Positions 1 through 7,000 of a stretch of 28,636 bases of DNA are shown in pieces. The position numbers were made by a program, and so were the translations under genes. Position 1 is the stretch's first letter. Each line of letters opens with the position of its first letter. Origin of the DNA: Parcubacteria group bacterium Gr01-1014_72 (GTDB lineage: Bacteria > Patescibacteriota > Minisyncoccia > Phycocordibacterales > VMFH01); assembly GCA_007375925.1 (NCBI GenBank), contig VMFH01000001.1, forward strand, positions 1 through 28,636, given 5' to 3'. The notes beneath the pieces are model-generated. The model was given only the letters and a program-made list of their open reading frames with translations, searched no databases and was not told where the DNA came from.

Positions 1-696
1 GATGCCGCGGTCGCTCGTGAGGTCAAAGGAGATGAAAGGAAACAAGGAGGAGAGGGGCGAGGAGTTCAACTTGGAGTGCACGAGGAGCTCGTCCTCCGCA
101 ATCGGCATGACGCTGCGAAATCCTCCCTCCTGCTGAAAGAGGGCGGGTTTCAGGTACACGAGTTTTGACTCAAGGATTGACTTCACCTCGGACTCAATCT
201 TGTCCAGCTCTCCGTCGGAGTCGGCGTAGATTGAGATGTAGAGACCGACGTCAAAGAGCTTCTCCTGCGCCTGCTGGAGATCGTCGCGCAGTTTCTCCAG
301 GTCCTGGTGCGCCGTATCAAGCATGGGGTCGCGCACGAGCCCCTTCTCCTCGCGGTACGCGATCTGGCTCTGAATCACCGCCACCTTTTTCTGGAACTGG
401 CGGAGCACCTTCGCGGTGTCAATCGGGTGAATGAAGATGGAGATGTCAAACACCTTATCAAGGTTGATGATGGGCGCGAACCACCCTTCCGAGAGGTAGC
501 GGGGGTACGAGATGACGAAGAAGGTGCGGACGATTTTTTCGCCGAGGTTGAGCTCCCGCGGCGTCACCTTGAGGGCGGAGGGCGCGATGATGTCGCGTAG
601 CTCCAGCACTCCCGCCTCGTAGATCTCCTGCGGGAGAACGGAGGCGATCTGCGGCGCCTTCTCTTTTTTCCCGAATAGGTTGCTTAAGAATCCCAT
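1..696 (-). CDS. VirB4-like type IV secretion ATPase, N-terminal part (3' end outside window)
   Basis: The reading frame starts at ATG 694-696 and runs off the left edge, giving 232 residues of an N-terminal VirB4/TraC-type domain. The start MGFLSNLFGKKEK is followed by a mixed alpha/beta segment, a long charged helix around residues 110-150, and a segment near the edge (SSPLSSLFPFISFDLTSDRG) that resembles the stretch just before the ATPase core in VirB4 proteins of Patescibacteria. The Walker motifs would lie outside the window. VirB4 energises assembly and substrate transfer of type IV secretion systems at the inner membrane. It is last in a minus-strand series behind a TraC-like gene, a GxxExxY gene and prgI. 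No Shine-Dalgarno precedes the ATG; instead a 36-nt ATTCG-type repeat lies 11-46 bases upstream. The family call is from remembered family features, not a search. Confidence 0.8.
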   Translation of the reverse strand, partial: MGFLSNLFGKKEKAPQIASVLPQEIYEAGVLELRDIIAPSALKVTPRELNLGEKIVRTFFVISYPRYLSEGWFAPIINLDKVFDISIFIHPIDTAKVLRQFQKKVAVIQSQIAYREEKGLVRDPMLDTAHQDLEKLRDDLQQAQEKLFDVGLYISIYADSDGELDKIESEVKSILESKLVYLKPALFQQEGGFRSVMPIAEDELLVHSKLNSSPLSSLFPFISFDLTSDRGI

Positions 697-821
697 AGTG
701 TGTATCGATGCGAATCTACGAATTATGCGAATGCTACGAATAAGTCTGTTTCCCCATTCGTATAATTCGTATCCATTCGTATATTTGCATCGTGTACCTT
801 CATCATATTTGCATCGTGTAC
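697..821. repeat. ATTCGTA-type repeat spacer A (inverted repeat)
   Basis: This spacer between the TraC-like and VirB4 genes is made almost entirely of TACGAAT/ATTCGTA-type words. Arms at 717-733 and 755-771 are inverted copies matching at 16 of 17 positions. The unit at 707-742 is repeated with only two differences at 1475-1510, and in both places it stands just upstream of a start codon. A second unit with core ATATTTGCATCGTGTAC occurs at 775-797 and, truncated, at 805-821, starting right at the stop codon of the TraC-like gene. The spacer could fold into a long hairpin in the mRNA. Confidence 0.85.
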
Positions 822-1469
822 CTAGGTTACTTGTATCGGCTTCTCCGTCTCTCCCGGGTTGAAGAGCTTGTAGAAGAGCTCCACGACCTCTTCGGTGCCG
901 AGCTGTGCAGTTCGGACGCCGCAGCGCTGGAGTCCCTGCATGACCACCGCGACGCGCTGCTGAAGCTGCGTCCGGTTTTCTTCAAACGCAAGCGTGCGCG
1001 CCTCGGGGGTCGCCCCGCCCCGCTTTCCGAGAGACGGAATCGCAATCGGTATCCCCGCGGCGGCTTTGATGAGGGTTGGTGCGTAGGGGACCACGACGAA
1101 GAATGTCTTCGTCATGATGCTCACCGTTTCGGTGAAGTGACGGATGAAGGCCATGTACTCGCGTATCTGGATTTTGAGGAGGTCGGCGGTCTGTTTCTTG
1201 TACCGATCCTCAAGGAGCGCGACGTAGGGGCGGATGTCAAGGCGGCGCGACTCCACAAAAATTTGTATTGAGAAATCAAGCGAATTGAGAAACGCCTGAA
1301 ACTGCGCAATGATGGCATTCTGCTCATCCTCCGACTTGAGCGCGAAGTTGAGGGACGATGCGAGCACCACGGCGCGCATCCCCGCGCCCCTCAGCATCAC
1401 AATGCCGTCGCGCACCTCCTCAATGGGCACGAAGTCCTGCGTTGCTTTTGCATTCTGTGGTGAAGTCAT
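822..1469 (-). CDS. TraC-like / VirB4 N-terminal-domain protein of the secretion locus
   Basis: This 215-residue soluble protein starts at ATG 1467-1469. It opens with QDFVPIEEVRDGIVML and contains the segment SLDFSIQIFVESRRLDIRPY, followed by a helical stretch and TKTFFVVVPYAP. It resembles the N-terminal non-ATPase domain of VirB4/TraC proteins, encoded here as a separate gene directly upstream of the main VirB4 gene, an arrangement I recall from Parcubacteria. It has no Walker A motif, so it cannot be an ATPase by itself; it may cap or regulate VirB4. There is no signal peptide or membrane segment. The start is preceded by the 36-nt repeat and not by an SD sequence. The specific role is inferred from position and likeness only. 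Confidence 0.7.
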   Translation of the reverse strand: MTSPQNAKATQDFVPIEEVRDGIVMLRGAGMRAVVLASSLNFALKSEDEQNAIIAQFQAFLNSLDFSIQIFVESRRLDIRPYVALLEDRYKKQTADLLKIQIREYMAFIRHFTETVSIMTKTFFVVVPYAPTLIKAAAGIPIAIPSLGKRGGATPEARTLAFEENRTQLQQRVAVVMQGLQRCGVRTAQLGTEEVVELFYKLFNPGETEKPIQVT

Positions 1470-1529
1470 GTAGCGATGCGAATATACGAATTATGCGAAT
1501 GATACGAATAGGCCCACCATCAAATTATA
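1470..1529. repeat. ATTCGTA-type repeat spacer B
   Basis: This is the intergenic stretch between the GxxExxY gene and the TraC-like gene. Bases 1475-1510 repeat the 36-nt unit at 707-742 with two substitutions. The unit sits immediately upstream of the ATG in both places, so the leader of two consecutive secretion genes is nearly identical. Confidence 0.85.
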
Positions 1530-1952
1530 CTAGGTGTTAGCTTCTACACCAAACCGTTTATGAGCCGCCTTCTCAATTTGAATAATACGAATCGGTTTCA
1601 AGTACCGATTTCTGAAATTAACGAGCAGTGCAAGTTTTTTGTTGAGATGCTGAAGATAGCGCTGCGTCTGATGGAAATCTTCTTTAAGAATAAGAGGTTT
1701 CGCCTTAATTTCTAAAATAATCTTTTCCTCAATGAGAAAATCAATAATATTACCCATTTCACCCACCCTGTATTCCCGCACATAAGGAATTTTGCGCCCA
1801 ATCAAACCTTTTTCAATTTCATCACCGTACTGCTTTTCGCGCGCGAATCTACCGAGAGAATTATGAGCATCAAAACAGATACCTGTGATGATATAGGAAA
1901 TCTCGGGATAGATTATTTTACCAACGGGTTTATTCGTTTCATTCGCACTCAT
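1530..1952 (-). CDS. GxxExxY family protein (PD-(D/E)XK nuclease-like)
   Basis: From ATG 1950-1952 the protein has 140 residues; an in-frame ATG at 1998-2000 would add 16 residues read entirely from repeat DNA. The body has the family layout: ITGICFDAHNSLGRF, then AREKQYGDEIEKGL (the GxxExxY-like region, here G-x-F-x-R-E-K-Q-Y), then IIDFLIEEKIILEIKAK, which supplies the D...ExK pattern of PD-(D/E)XK nucleases. The family is widespread in Patescibacteria but its function is not established. It interrupts the secretion gene series and is flanked on both sides by ATTCGTA repeats. Its base composition is clearly more A/T-rich than that of its neighbours, which suggests it came as a unit with the repeats. 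Nuclease activity is inferred from the motif only. Confidence 0.78.
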   Translation of the reverse strand: MSANETNKPVGKIIYPEISYIITGICFDAHNSLGRFAREKQYGDEIEKGLIGRKIPYVREYRVGEMGNIIDFLIEEKIILEIKAKPLILKEDFHQTQRYLQHLNKKLALLVNFRNRYLKPIRIIQIEKAAHKRFGVEANT

Positions 1953-2021
1953 TCGTATATTTGCATCGTGTACCTTTATATTCGTATCATTCGCATTCAT
2001 TCGTATATTTGCATCGCGTAC
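1925..2021. repeat. ATTCGTA-type repeat spacer C
   Basis: Two copies of a 23-nt unit with core ATTCGTATATTTGCATCG lie at 1951-1973 and 1999-2021, separated by further ATTCGTAT/ATTCGCAT words. The unit also occurs at 775-797. The copy at 1999-2021 begins at the stop codon of the PrgI gene. Read on the minus strand in frame, this DNA gives the alternative N-terminus of the GxxExxY ORF (NANDTNI, DANIRM, SANETN). Confidence 0.85.
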
Positions 2022-2464
2022 TACTTCCCTCGCATTGTCTCTTCTGCCCCCAACCCCATGTGCTCCTTGATATCAAGACTCCATGTGAGGTCCTTGAGCT
2101 TGCTGTCGGAGAGCTTCGGAACGTAGGAGGTGTCCCACGCCGCCGGCGTATTCGCGGATTCGGCCCTCTCATGCGGTTTTCGCTCCCGCTTCTTCCAGAT
2201 ATAGAGGCGATTCCCCGTGATGTAGTGGAAGGCGGCCTCAAGCGTGAAGACGAAGGGCTTCCCGTTGAACTTGTAGAAGGCGAGCGCGAGCCCGAGCCCC
2301 GCGACGGGAACGATGAGGGGAATGGAGACGAACCACCACGGAATGAATTTGTACAGGACGAAGGAGAGCCCGGCGGCGCCGACGACGTAGAGGAACTGCT
2401 TCACGGTGAGCCGCCCGAATATCTGGTCTTCAATCTCTATGAATTGTGGGACTTGGAAACGCAT
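2021..2464 (-). CDS. PrgI-family type IV secretion membrane protein
   Basis: The 147-residue protein starts at ATG 2462-2464 (MRFQVPQFIEIEDQIFG). The in-frame ATG seven codons upstream lies in repeat DNA and is less likely. PrgI proteins share this opening (a short N-terminal segment ending in D-x-I-F-G-x-L-T-x-K-Q) followed by two transmembrane helices, here about residues 25-42 and 46-65 (FLYVVGAAGLSFVLYKFIPW and following). The rest is a basic cytoplasmic tail. In Gram-positive and Patescibacterial systems PrgI genes precede virB4, as here, and are thought to play the VirB3 role. Two repeat blocks and the GxxExxY gene separate it from its expected partner genes downstream. Confidence 0.85.
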   Translation of the reverse strand: MRFQVPQFIEIEDQIFGRLTVKQFLYVVGAAGLSFVLYKFIPWWFVSIPLIVPVAGLGLALAFYKFNGKPFVFTLEAAFHYITGNRLYIWKKRERKPHERAESANTPAAWDTSYVPKLSDSKLKDLTWSLDIKEHMGLGAEETMRGK

Positions 2465-2631
2465 AGCAATGATACAAATATACAAATGACATCCGAATCT
2501 ACGAATACCTACAAATCCTCCTTTTTCTTATTCGTAGCCATTTGCAGATTTGTCTCTGATTTGTAGATTAGTATCATACATTTATTTGCAGCCATTCGCA
2601 GATTCGTACCCAATTCGTAGATTGGTATCAT
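2465..2631. repeat. ATTTGTA/ATTCGTA repeat spacer D (long imperfect inverted repeat)
   Basis: The spacer between prgI and the proline-rich gene is built of variant words (ACAAAT, TACGAAT, ATTTGTAG, ATTCGTAG). The segment 2469-2516 and the segment 2527-2576 are imperfect inverted copies, beginning ATGATACAAAT and ending AGTATCAT. Further words continue to 2631. It is the same family as spacers A-C but more diverged. Confidence 0.75.
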
Positions 2632-4056
2632 TTACACCGCCTCTCTGTATGGGTCCTGTTCGTAGCGTTTTGGAGGCGGTGGTGGAACAGTAATGCGGTT
2701 TGATGTCCCACGAACAATACCGGAGAGTTTTTCGGCAACGAGGTTTCCACTGGCAGTTTCAGTGGAGATTGTTCGTATTTCTTGCGGAGGCGCAGGCCTA
2801 AGCGTCTCCGCCGCCGGCCGAGGAGGACGCGGCGAAACCGGCGGCATGAGTGGGGCCTGCGGCGGCTCCTTCGGGCGACTTTCAAACCGCGCCGGAGGCG
2901 TGCCTATGGGCAGATTTGCGGGAGGTTGTGGTTTCGTAGGAACGTATAGCGCGGCAGGTAGGGGCGGTCGCGGAGGGACGGGGCTTGGCGCCAGTGTGTT
3001 CATTCGTGAGAGCGATGTTACGGGAGGGACCTCAATGTCGCGGAGTACCTCATCGCGCCGAAGCGCGCTCTCCTCGGGAGTCGGTACAGCTGGCCCGGCG
3101 CTCTCCTTCTCCACCATGATGCCCGCCTCCACTGCCGCGCGCTCTTCGTGGATTTCGTGCAGGGCATCACGTATCTCCCGAAATACTCCTTCATTGACCG
3201 CTTTTCCGATGAGCGTCGCTTTTTCCCTGCTTGTGCGCAGGCGTGTTTCAAGGTGGCCGATGAAATCGCCCGGGTGCGTGAGCCCCACCATGAGGAGTCC
3301 CGATTCACTGGCGACGGCGCCGATCTGGTCAATGTGGAGCCCAAATGTCTGCCCGATTTCCTGTAATTTCTGCGCGACATCCACAGAGGTGACGGCTTGC
3401 TTGACGCTCGCGGGCACTTTCGCGTACGCGACCTCAATGCGCTCCTTCGTGTAGCCCGTTCCCTTCGCGATATCAATGAGCTTCGCGATGACTGACCCCT
3501 CAAGAATCTCGGACGGTTTCGGTTTCGGCGACTCTGTCGTCGGACGAGACAGGGGCGGCAGAAGCGGCTCTGCCATCGGTCGAGGCGGAGGAAGCGGTGG
3601 ACGTGGTACTGAAATACCTTGCGGCACTCTCGGAGTGGGAGCTCCCGAGGGTGTGATAAGATTTTTCTGTTTGCTTGGAGTTAGCGTTCCCATGTTCGGA
3701 AATATGGCGGTGGGGCGAGGAGATGGTACTGGCAGAGTGCGGACTCCCACAGCAGCCGATGTCGTCACAGGCACATTTCCAGATGAACCGACAATATTTT
3801 TAATGAAGAGGTCAGCAATTTCTCCCGCCCGCGCCCTCTGCTCATCACCAAGCTCCTTCTCAAGAAGGGTAATTGTCTCTCCGCGGGTGGGCTGTTTACC
3901 CGCGAGCAAGTTTGATGCGAGCGAGTAGAGAGCGCCGATTTCATCAAGCGTCAGGTCAAACACGGCGCCGACATCGTCGCAGAGGGAGATGTAATCCTTG
4001 TCAGTTTTGCCCTTTACGGCAGCACGTATTTTTTTGAACTCGTCAAAGTAATTCAT
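2632..4056 (-). CDS. Proline-rich cytoplasmic protein of the secretion locus
   Basis: The 474-residue protein starts at ATG 4054-4056, six bases after the stop of the VirB6-like gene, so the two are probably co-transcribed. I recognise no named enzyme family. It has a helical N-terminal module (about 1-90), a proline-rich linker (105-180, many PRPPLPPP-type runs), a second helical module (184-310) and a long proline-rich C-terminal tail ending PPPPPKRYEQDP. The two modules share a short pattern (LTLDEIGALYS at 35-45 and LHIDQIGAVAS at 240-250), suggesting internal duplication. There is no signal peptide or membrane helix. I recall modules of the second type (LHIDQIGA, GLTHP) in other Patescibacterial proteins of unknown function. 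The gene position suggests a cytoplasmic accessory of the secretion system. Confidence 0.7.
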   Translation of the reverse strand: MNYFDEFKKIRAAVKGKTDKDYISLCDDVGAVFDLTLDEIGALYSLASNLLAGKQPTRGETITLLEKELGDEQRARAGEIADLFIKNIVGSSGNVPVTTSAAVGVRTLPVPSPRPTAIFPNMGTLTPSKQKNLITPSGAPTPRVPQGISVPRPPLPPPRPMAEPLLPPLSRPTTESPKPKPSEILEGSVIAKLIDIAKGTGYTKERIEVAYAKVPASVKQAVTSVDVAQKLQEIGQTFGLHIDQIGAVASESGLLMVGLTHPGDFIGHLETRLRTSREKATLIGKAVNEGVFREIRDALHEIHEERAAVEAGIMVEKESAGPAVPTPEESALRRDEVLRDIEVPPVTSLSRMNTLAPSPVPPRPPLPAALYVPTKPQPPANLPIGTPPARFESRPKEPPQAPLMPPVSPRPPRPAAETLRPAPPQEIRTISTETASGNLVAEKLSGIVRGTSNRITVPPPPPKRYEQDPYREAV

Positions 4057-4062
4057 GGTGTT

Positions 4063-6999
4063 TTATGGGTTCGCGGCCAAGAACTGATTCAGAAGTGTAT
4101 CGTAGCTTGCCTGTGTCGCTGAATCGGTGCTCAGTCGGTTCCAGTCCGTGAAGAATTCCTTCCCCCTCCTGTCTTTAAGGAGCCATAGGAGTGCGTCTTT
4201 GTTCTCAACCGTCATCTGCTTTTGAGCATTTCCGGGATTTGCAATTTCGCGCGCAAATTCGTCAAGCAGGTGCGTGGCAATCTTAAAGTGGTCGTCCGTG
4301 TCCTTCTCGCGCATAGTTGTCGTAGCGAGGACTGTTCGCGTGAGGCGCCGCAGATATGATTTCTGTTGCCAGATGCGGCCGGGTGCCATGGCGATTTCCG
4401 ACGGCGACCGCCCGCGAAGCGCCTCACCAAGCGCCTCCTCCCCCCTCTCCGCATAGAAGTCTTGTGTTGTCGAGAAGTCGTTCTCATACCGTTCACGAGA
4501 AGGCAGTGAGAGGTCGCGTACCTTACCACGTAGTTTCTCAATCTTTATCTTCTCCCACCCCTCATCGCTCATGCCGACACTTTGTGCCGCAAGAATTTCG
4601 TAGATTTCCTGAACGGGTTTCAGCACTTTTTTCTGATCAGGCGTTGCTGTAGCGTACTCTGTATTTATCCTGCTGAGCGCGCCCGTCCAGTTGTTAATCG
4701 CATCGGCATTCGGCGCTTCAACACCGAGACCGTTCGTCCGGTCAAGCGCGCGCACCGCGGAGATATTCTTGAGGTCGCGCATATTCTCCTTCTCCGCTTC
4801 TCCGAAGGACTCGCTCTTGCGGATGTCATTTATGATGCCGTAGCGAAGGGTGGAGACAAAGGTGGGGTCGGTAAACATCTCGGGACTTGCCCAGTGCATC
4901 TGCTCAATTTCTTTCATTGAGTAGGAGCGAACCTTGTCATAGACACGCTTCGGCAGTTTAAGCTTCCCTTTCTTCACCATCTCCTCACGGAAGTTCTTAA
5001 GCGTATCCTCCTTGCCTTGAAGCGTCATTGTGCCGGCCTTAATTTCATCATCACAACGCTTCGCGATTGCGCGCAGTTCTCCCTCATCCACCTTGAGACG
5101 TTTCAGTCCATCAGAAACGGGTTTATTGCGTGCATTGACATACTGTTTGCGCTCTTCAGTCGTGTGATCCTCCGACCTCATGAGTGCATCCATCTGCGCG
5201 TTGGTGAGGAATTGAGCAACGTCAGAGTCCTTAAGAAGATCTTTCGGCATTGAGGTTGTTCCTTCAAGAGAAATCTGTGAGACAGCCCTTTGTATCGCGG
5301 CCGGATCTTTGAAAGTCCCATCCGGATTTCGCTCGGCCGTGCGGATCATCTTTACCGCGGAGTCTCGCGCTTCTATGTCAGCAAGGCGCGCCTTCCGTTG
5401 CTTGTCCTCCTTATATGCCTCCTGCACAGACTTATCCCCGATTTTCATGGAAACGAGTCCCCCTGTTGTCATCTCGCGAACCTTGCCTCCGACGAATGTG
5501 CTGCCAAGATATGACTTGCCGATTTTCTCATCAAGTTTGCGAACACCCCACTCCCCCTTGAGTTTATTGAGGAGCGGTATTCGCTTCGCGACGGCCTGGA
5601 ATGCTCTGCTCTCGCCTTTGATAGTGACCCCGCGAAGTCCTTGCCGTCCCACCGCCGCCCACATGCCGGTCTCAAGACCCTGGATACTCTTGCCCCACTT
5701 CTGGAACGTCTCGGCGCCGAAAGCCCCCATGTCAACTGCAAGTTTGAGTGTGAGCATCATGAGCGAGATGAGGATGAGGAAGTTGACGATGATGCTGATA
5801 CTCCCCGGCTGCGAGCTCGTGAGCGCGGCGGCGAAGGATTGCTCGCTCGTCCCGACGCCCAAGGTCGCCACCCCCGTTTTGAAGGCGCCCGACTGGACGA
5901 CGCTGATGACGACATAGGTGAGCGCGAGGTAGGCGGGGGCGAAGAGCGCATTTTGAATGAGAAGCTTCCACCACGTACTCGTATACGATGCGAGTCCGGG
6001 CAGGATCCACGCGGCGAAGGCAAGAGGCGACGTCGCCATAAGCATCATGAGCATAACTCCGCGGAAGATGAACATGATCGCTCCCGCGAAAAATACGAAG
6101 GCGGTGATGAGCATGAAGATGGAGCCGTAGATGGTAACGAGCGTGATGCTGAAGGCGACGTTGAGACCGGCCTTCACGCCAAGCCCTTCGCTCCCGTAGA
6201 GCGTCTGAATCCGGAGCCCCTCCATGAGTTTCGCGGCGATGCCGTTGTCAAGGGCGATTGCGGTCGCGCCCGATCCCGTCTGCGCGCTCGTAATATTCGT
6301 CGGTTCCACAATGAGGTCGTAGAAGTGAATGGCGATGATGTTCGTTCCGTCCACGACGGCCTTCGTGATGAAGAGCGAGAAGTTGACGAGGAGCGCGATG
6401 ATGATGAGCTTGCCGACGAGCTTGCGCGGGCCGTCTCCGCCGAGGCCGAGTATGGTCTGGATGGAGATGTAGAGGAGGATGAAGATGAAGAGAATGTTCG
6501 TGAGGTCGCGGAAGATGCGCCAGCCGATGTCAACGACGGGAATTTTCTGGAGGAACGCATCCATGTTGATGATGCTGTTGATTGAGAAATCAAGGAGGAG
6601 TCCCGCGAGCCAGACGAGGCGCGAGACGAGCGACATAAGAATATTCCCCACCTCGGCGAAGCAGGAGATGAAGTTGATGCCACTCGGGATAAACCCTGCG
6701 GTGAAGGTGATACACCCCGGAATCTGGGGCGGTGTGTTCTTGACCGCCGTCGCGGCTTGCTTCTGCGCAACTCCCGTTTGTCCTACGACAGAAGTTGGCC
6801 CTGGCGCGCGTGTATTATCCAAACCTGGAAGGACAGCATCAATTCCCGGAATGCCCTCTTCGGGAAGAGTCCCTTCTAGAAGTCCTCCAGTTTGGTCTAC
6901 GCCTTGTGCGTGAGCGCTCTGCGGCAAAAATCCTACTGCCCCGAGGAGTACCCCGAGGAGAGCAAGCAGTAGAAATTTTTTTCTAAAAAAATTTTTCAT
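4063..6999 (-). CDS. VirB6/TrbL-like polytopic membrane protein of type IV secretion
   Basis: I choose ATG 6997-6999 (MKNFFRKKFLLLALLGVLLG), which gives 978 residues and begins with a signal peptide ending QSAHA|Q; upstream frame would overlap the previous gene. After a linker of about 80 residues come several hydrophobic helices between about residues 115 and 425, including a central aromatic block (AWILPG, TWWKLLIQNALFAPAYLALTY), the layout of VirB6/TrbL channel components of the inner membrane. The C-terminal ~520 residues are charged, helical and probably cytoplasmic, much longer than in classical VirB6 and with no domain I recognise. The gene begins one base after the stop of the discoidin-domain gene, indicating translational coupling, and is followed by the proline-rich gene. 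Confidence 0.75.
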   Translation of the reverse strand: MKNFFRKKFLLLALLGVLLGAVGFLPQSAHAQGVDQTGGLLEGTLPEEGIPGIDAVLPGLDNTRAPGPTSVVGQTGVAQKQAATAVKNTPPQIPGCITFTAGFIPSGINFISCFAEVGNILMSLVSRLVWLAGLLLDFSINSIINMDAFLQKIPVVDIGWRIFRDLTNILFIFILLYISIQTILGLGGDGPRKLVGKLIIIALLVNFSLFITKAVVDGTNIIAIHFYDLIVEPTNITSAQTGSGATAIALDNGIAAKLMEGLRIQTLYGSEGLGVKAGLNVAFSITLVTIYGSIFMLITAFVFFAGAIMFIFRGVMLMMLMATSPLAFAAWILPGLASYTSTWWKLLIQNALFAPAYLALTYVVISVVQSGAFKTGVATLGVGTSEQSFAAALTSSQPGSISIIVNFLILISLMMLTLKLAVDMGAFGAETFQKWGKSIQGLETGMWAAVGRQGLRGVTIKGESRAFQAVAKRIPLLNKLKGEWGVRKLDEKIGKSYLGSTFVGGKVREMTTGGLVSMKIGDKSVQEAYKEDKQRKARLADIEARDSAVKMIRTAERNPDGTFKDPAAIQRAVSQISLEGTTSMPKDLLKDSDVAQFLTNAQMDALMRSEDHTTEERKQYVNARNKPVSDGLKRLKVDEGELRAIAKRCDDEIKAGTMTLQGKEDTLKNFREEMVKKGKLKLPKRVYDKVRSYSMKEIEQMHWASPEMFTDPTFVSTLRYGIINDIRKSESFGEAEKENMRDLKNISAVRALDRTNGLGVEAPNADAINNWTGALSRINTEYATATPDQKKVLKPVQEIYEILAAQSVGMSDEGWEKIKIEKLRGKVRDLSLPSRERYENDFSTTQDFYAERGEEALGEALRGRSPSEIAMAPGRIWQQKSYLRRLTRTVLATTTMREKDTDDHFKIATHLLDEFAREIANPGNAQKQMTVENKDALLWLLKDRRGKEFFTDWNRLSTDSATQASYDTLLNQFLAANP

Positions 7000-7000
7000 T

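Noticed and set aside
697..2631. CRISPR array
   Set aside because: The ATTCG words are irregularly spaced, in both orientations and without unique spacers of constant length; no cas genes are present.
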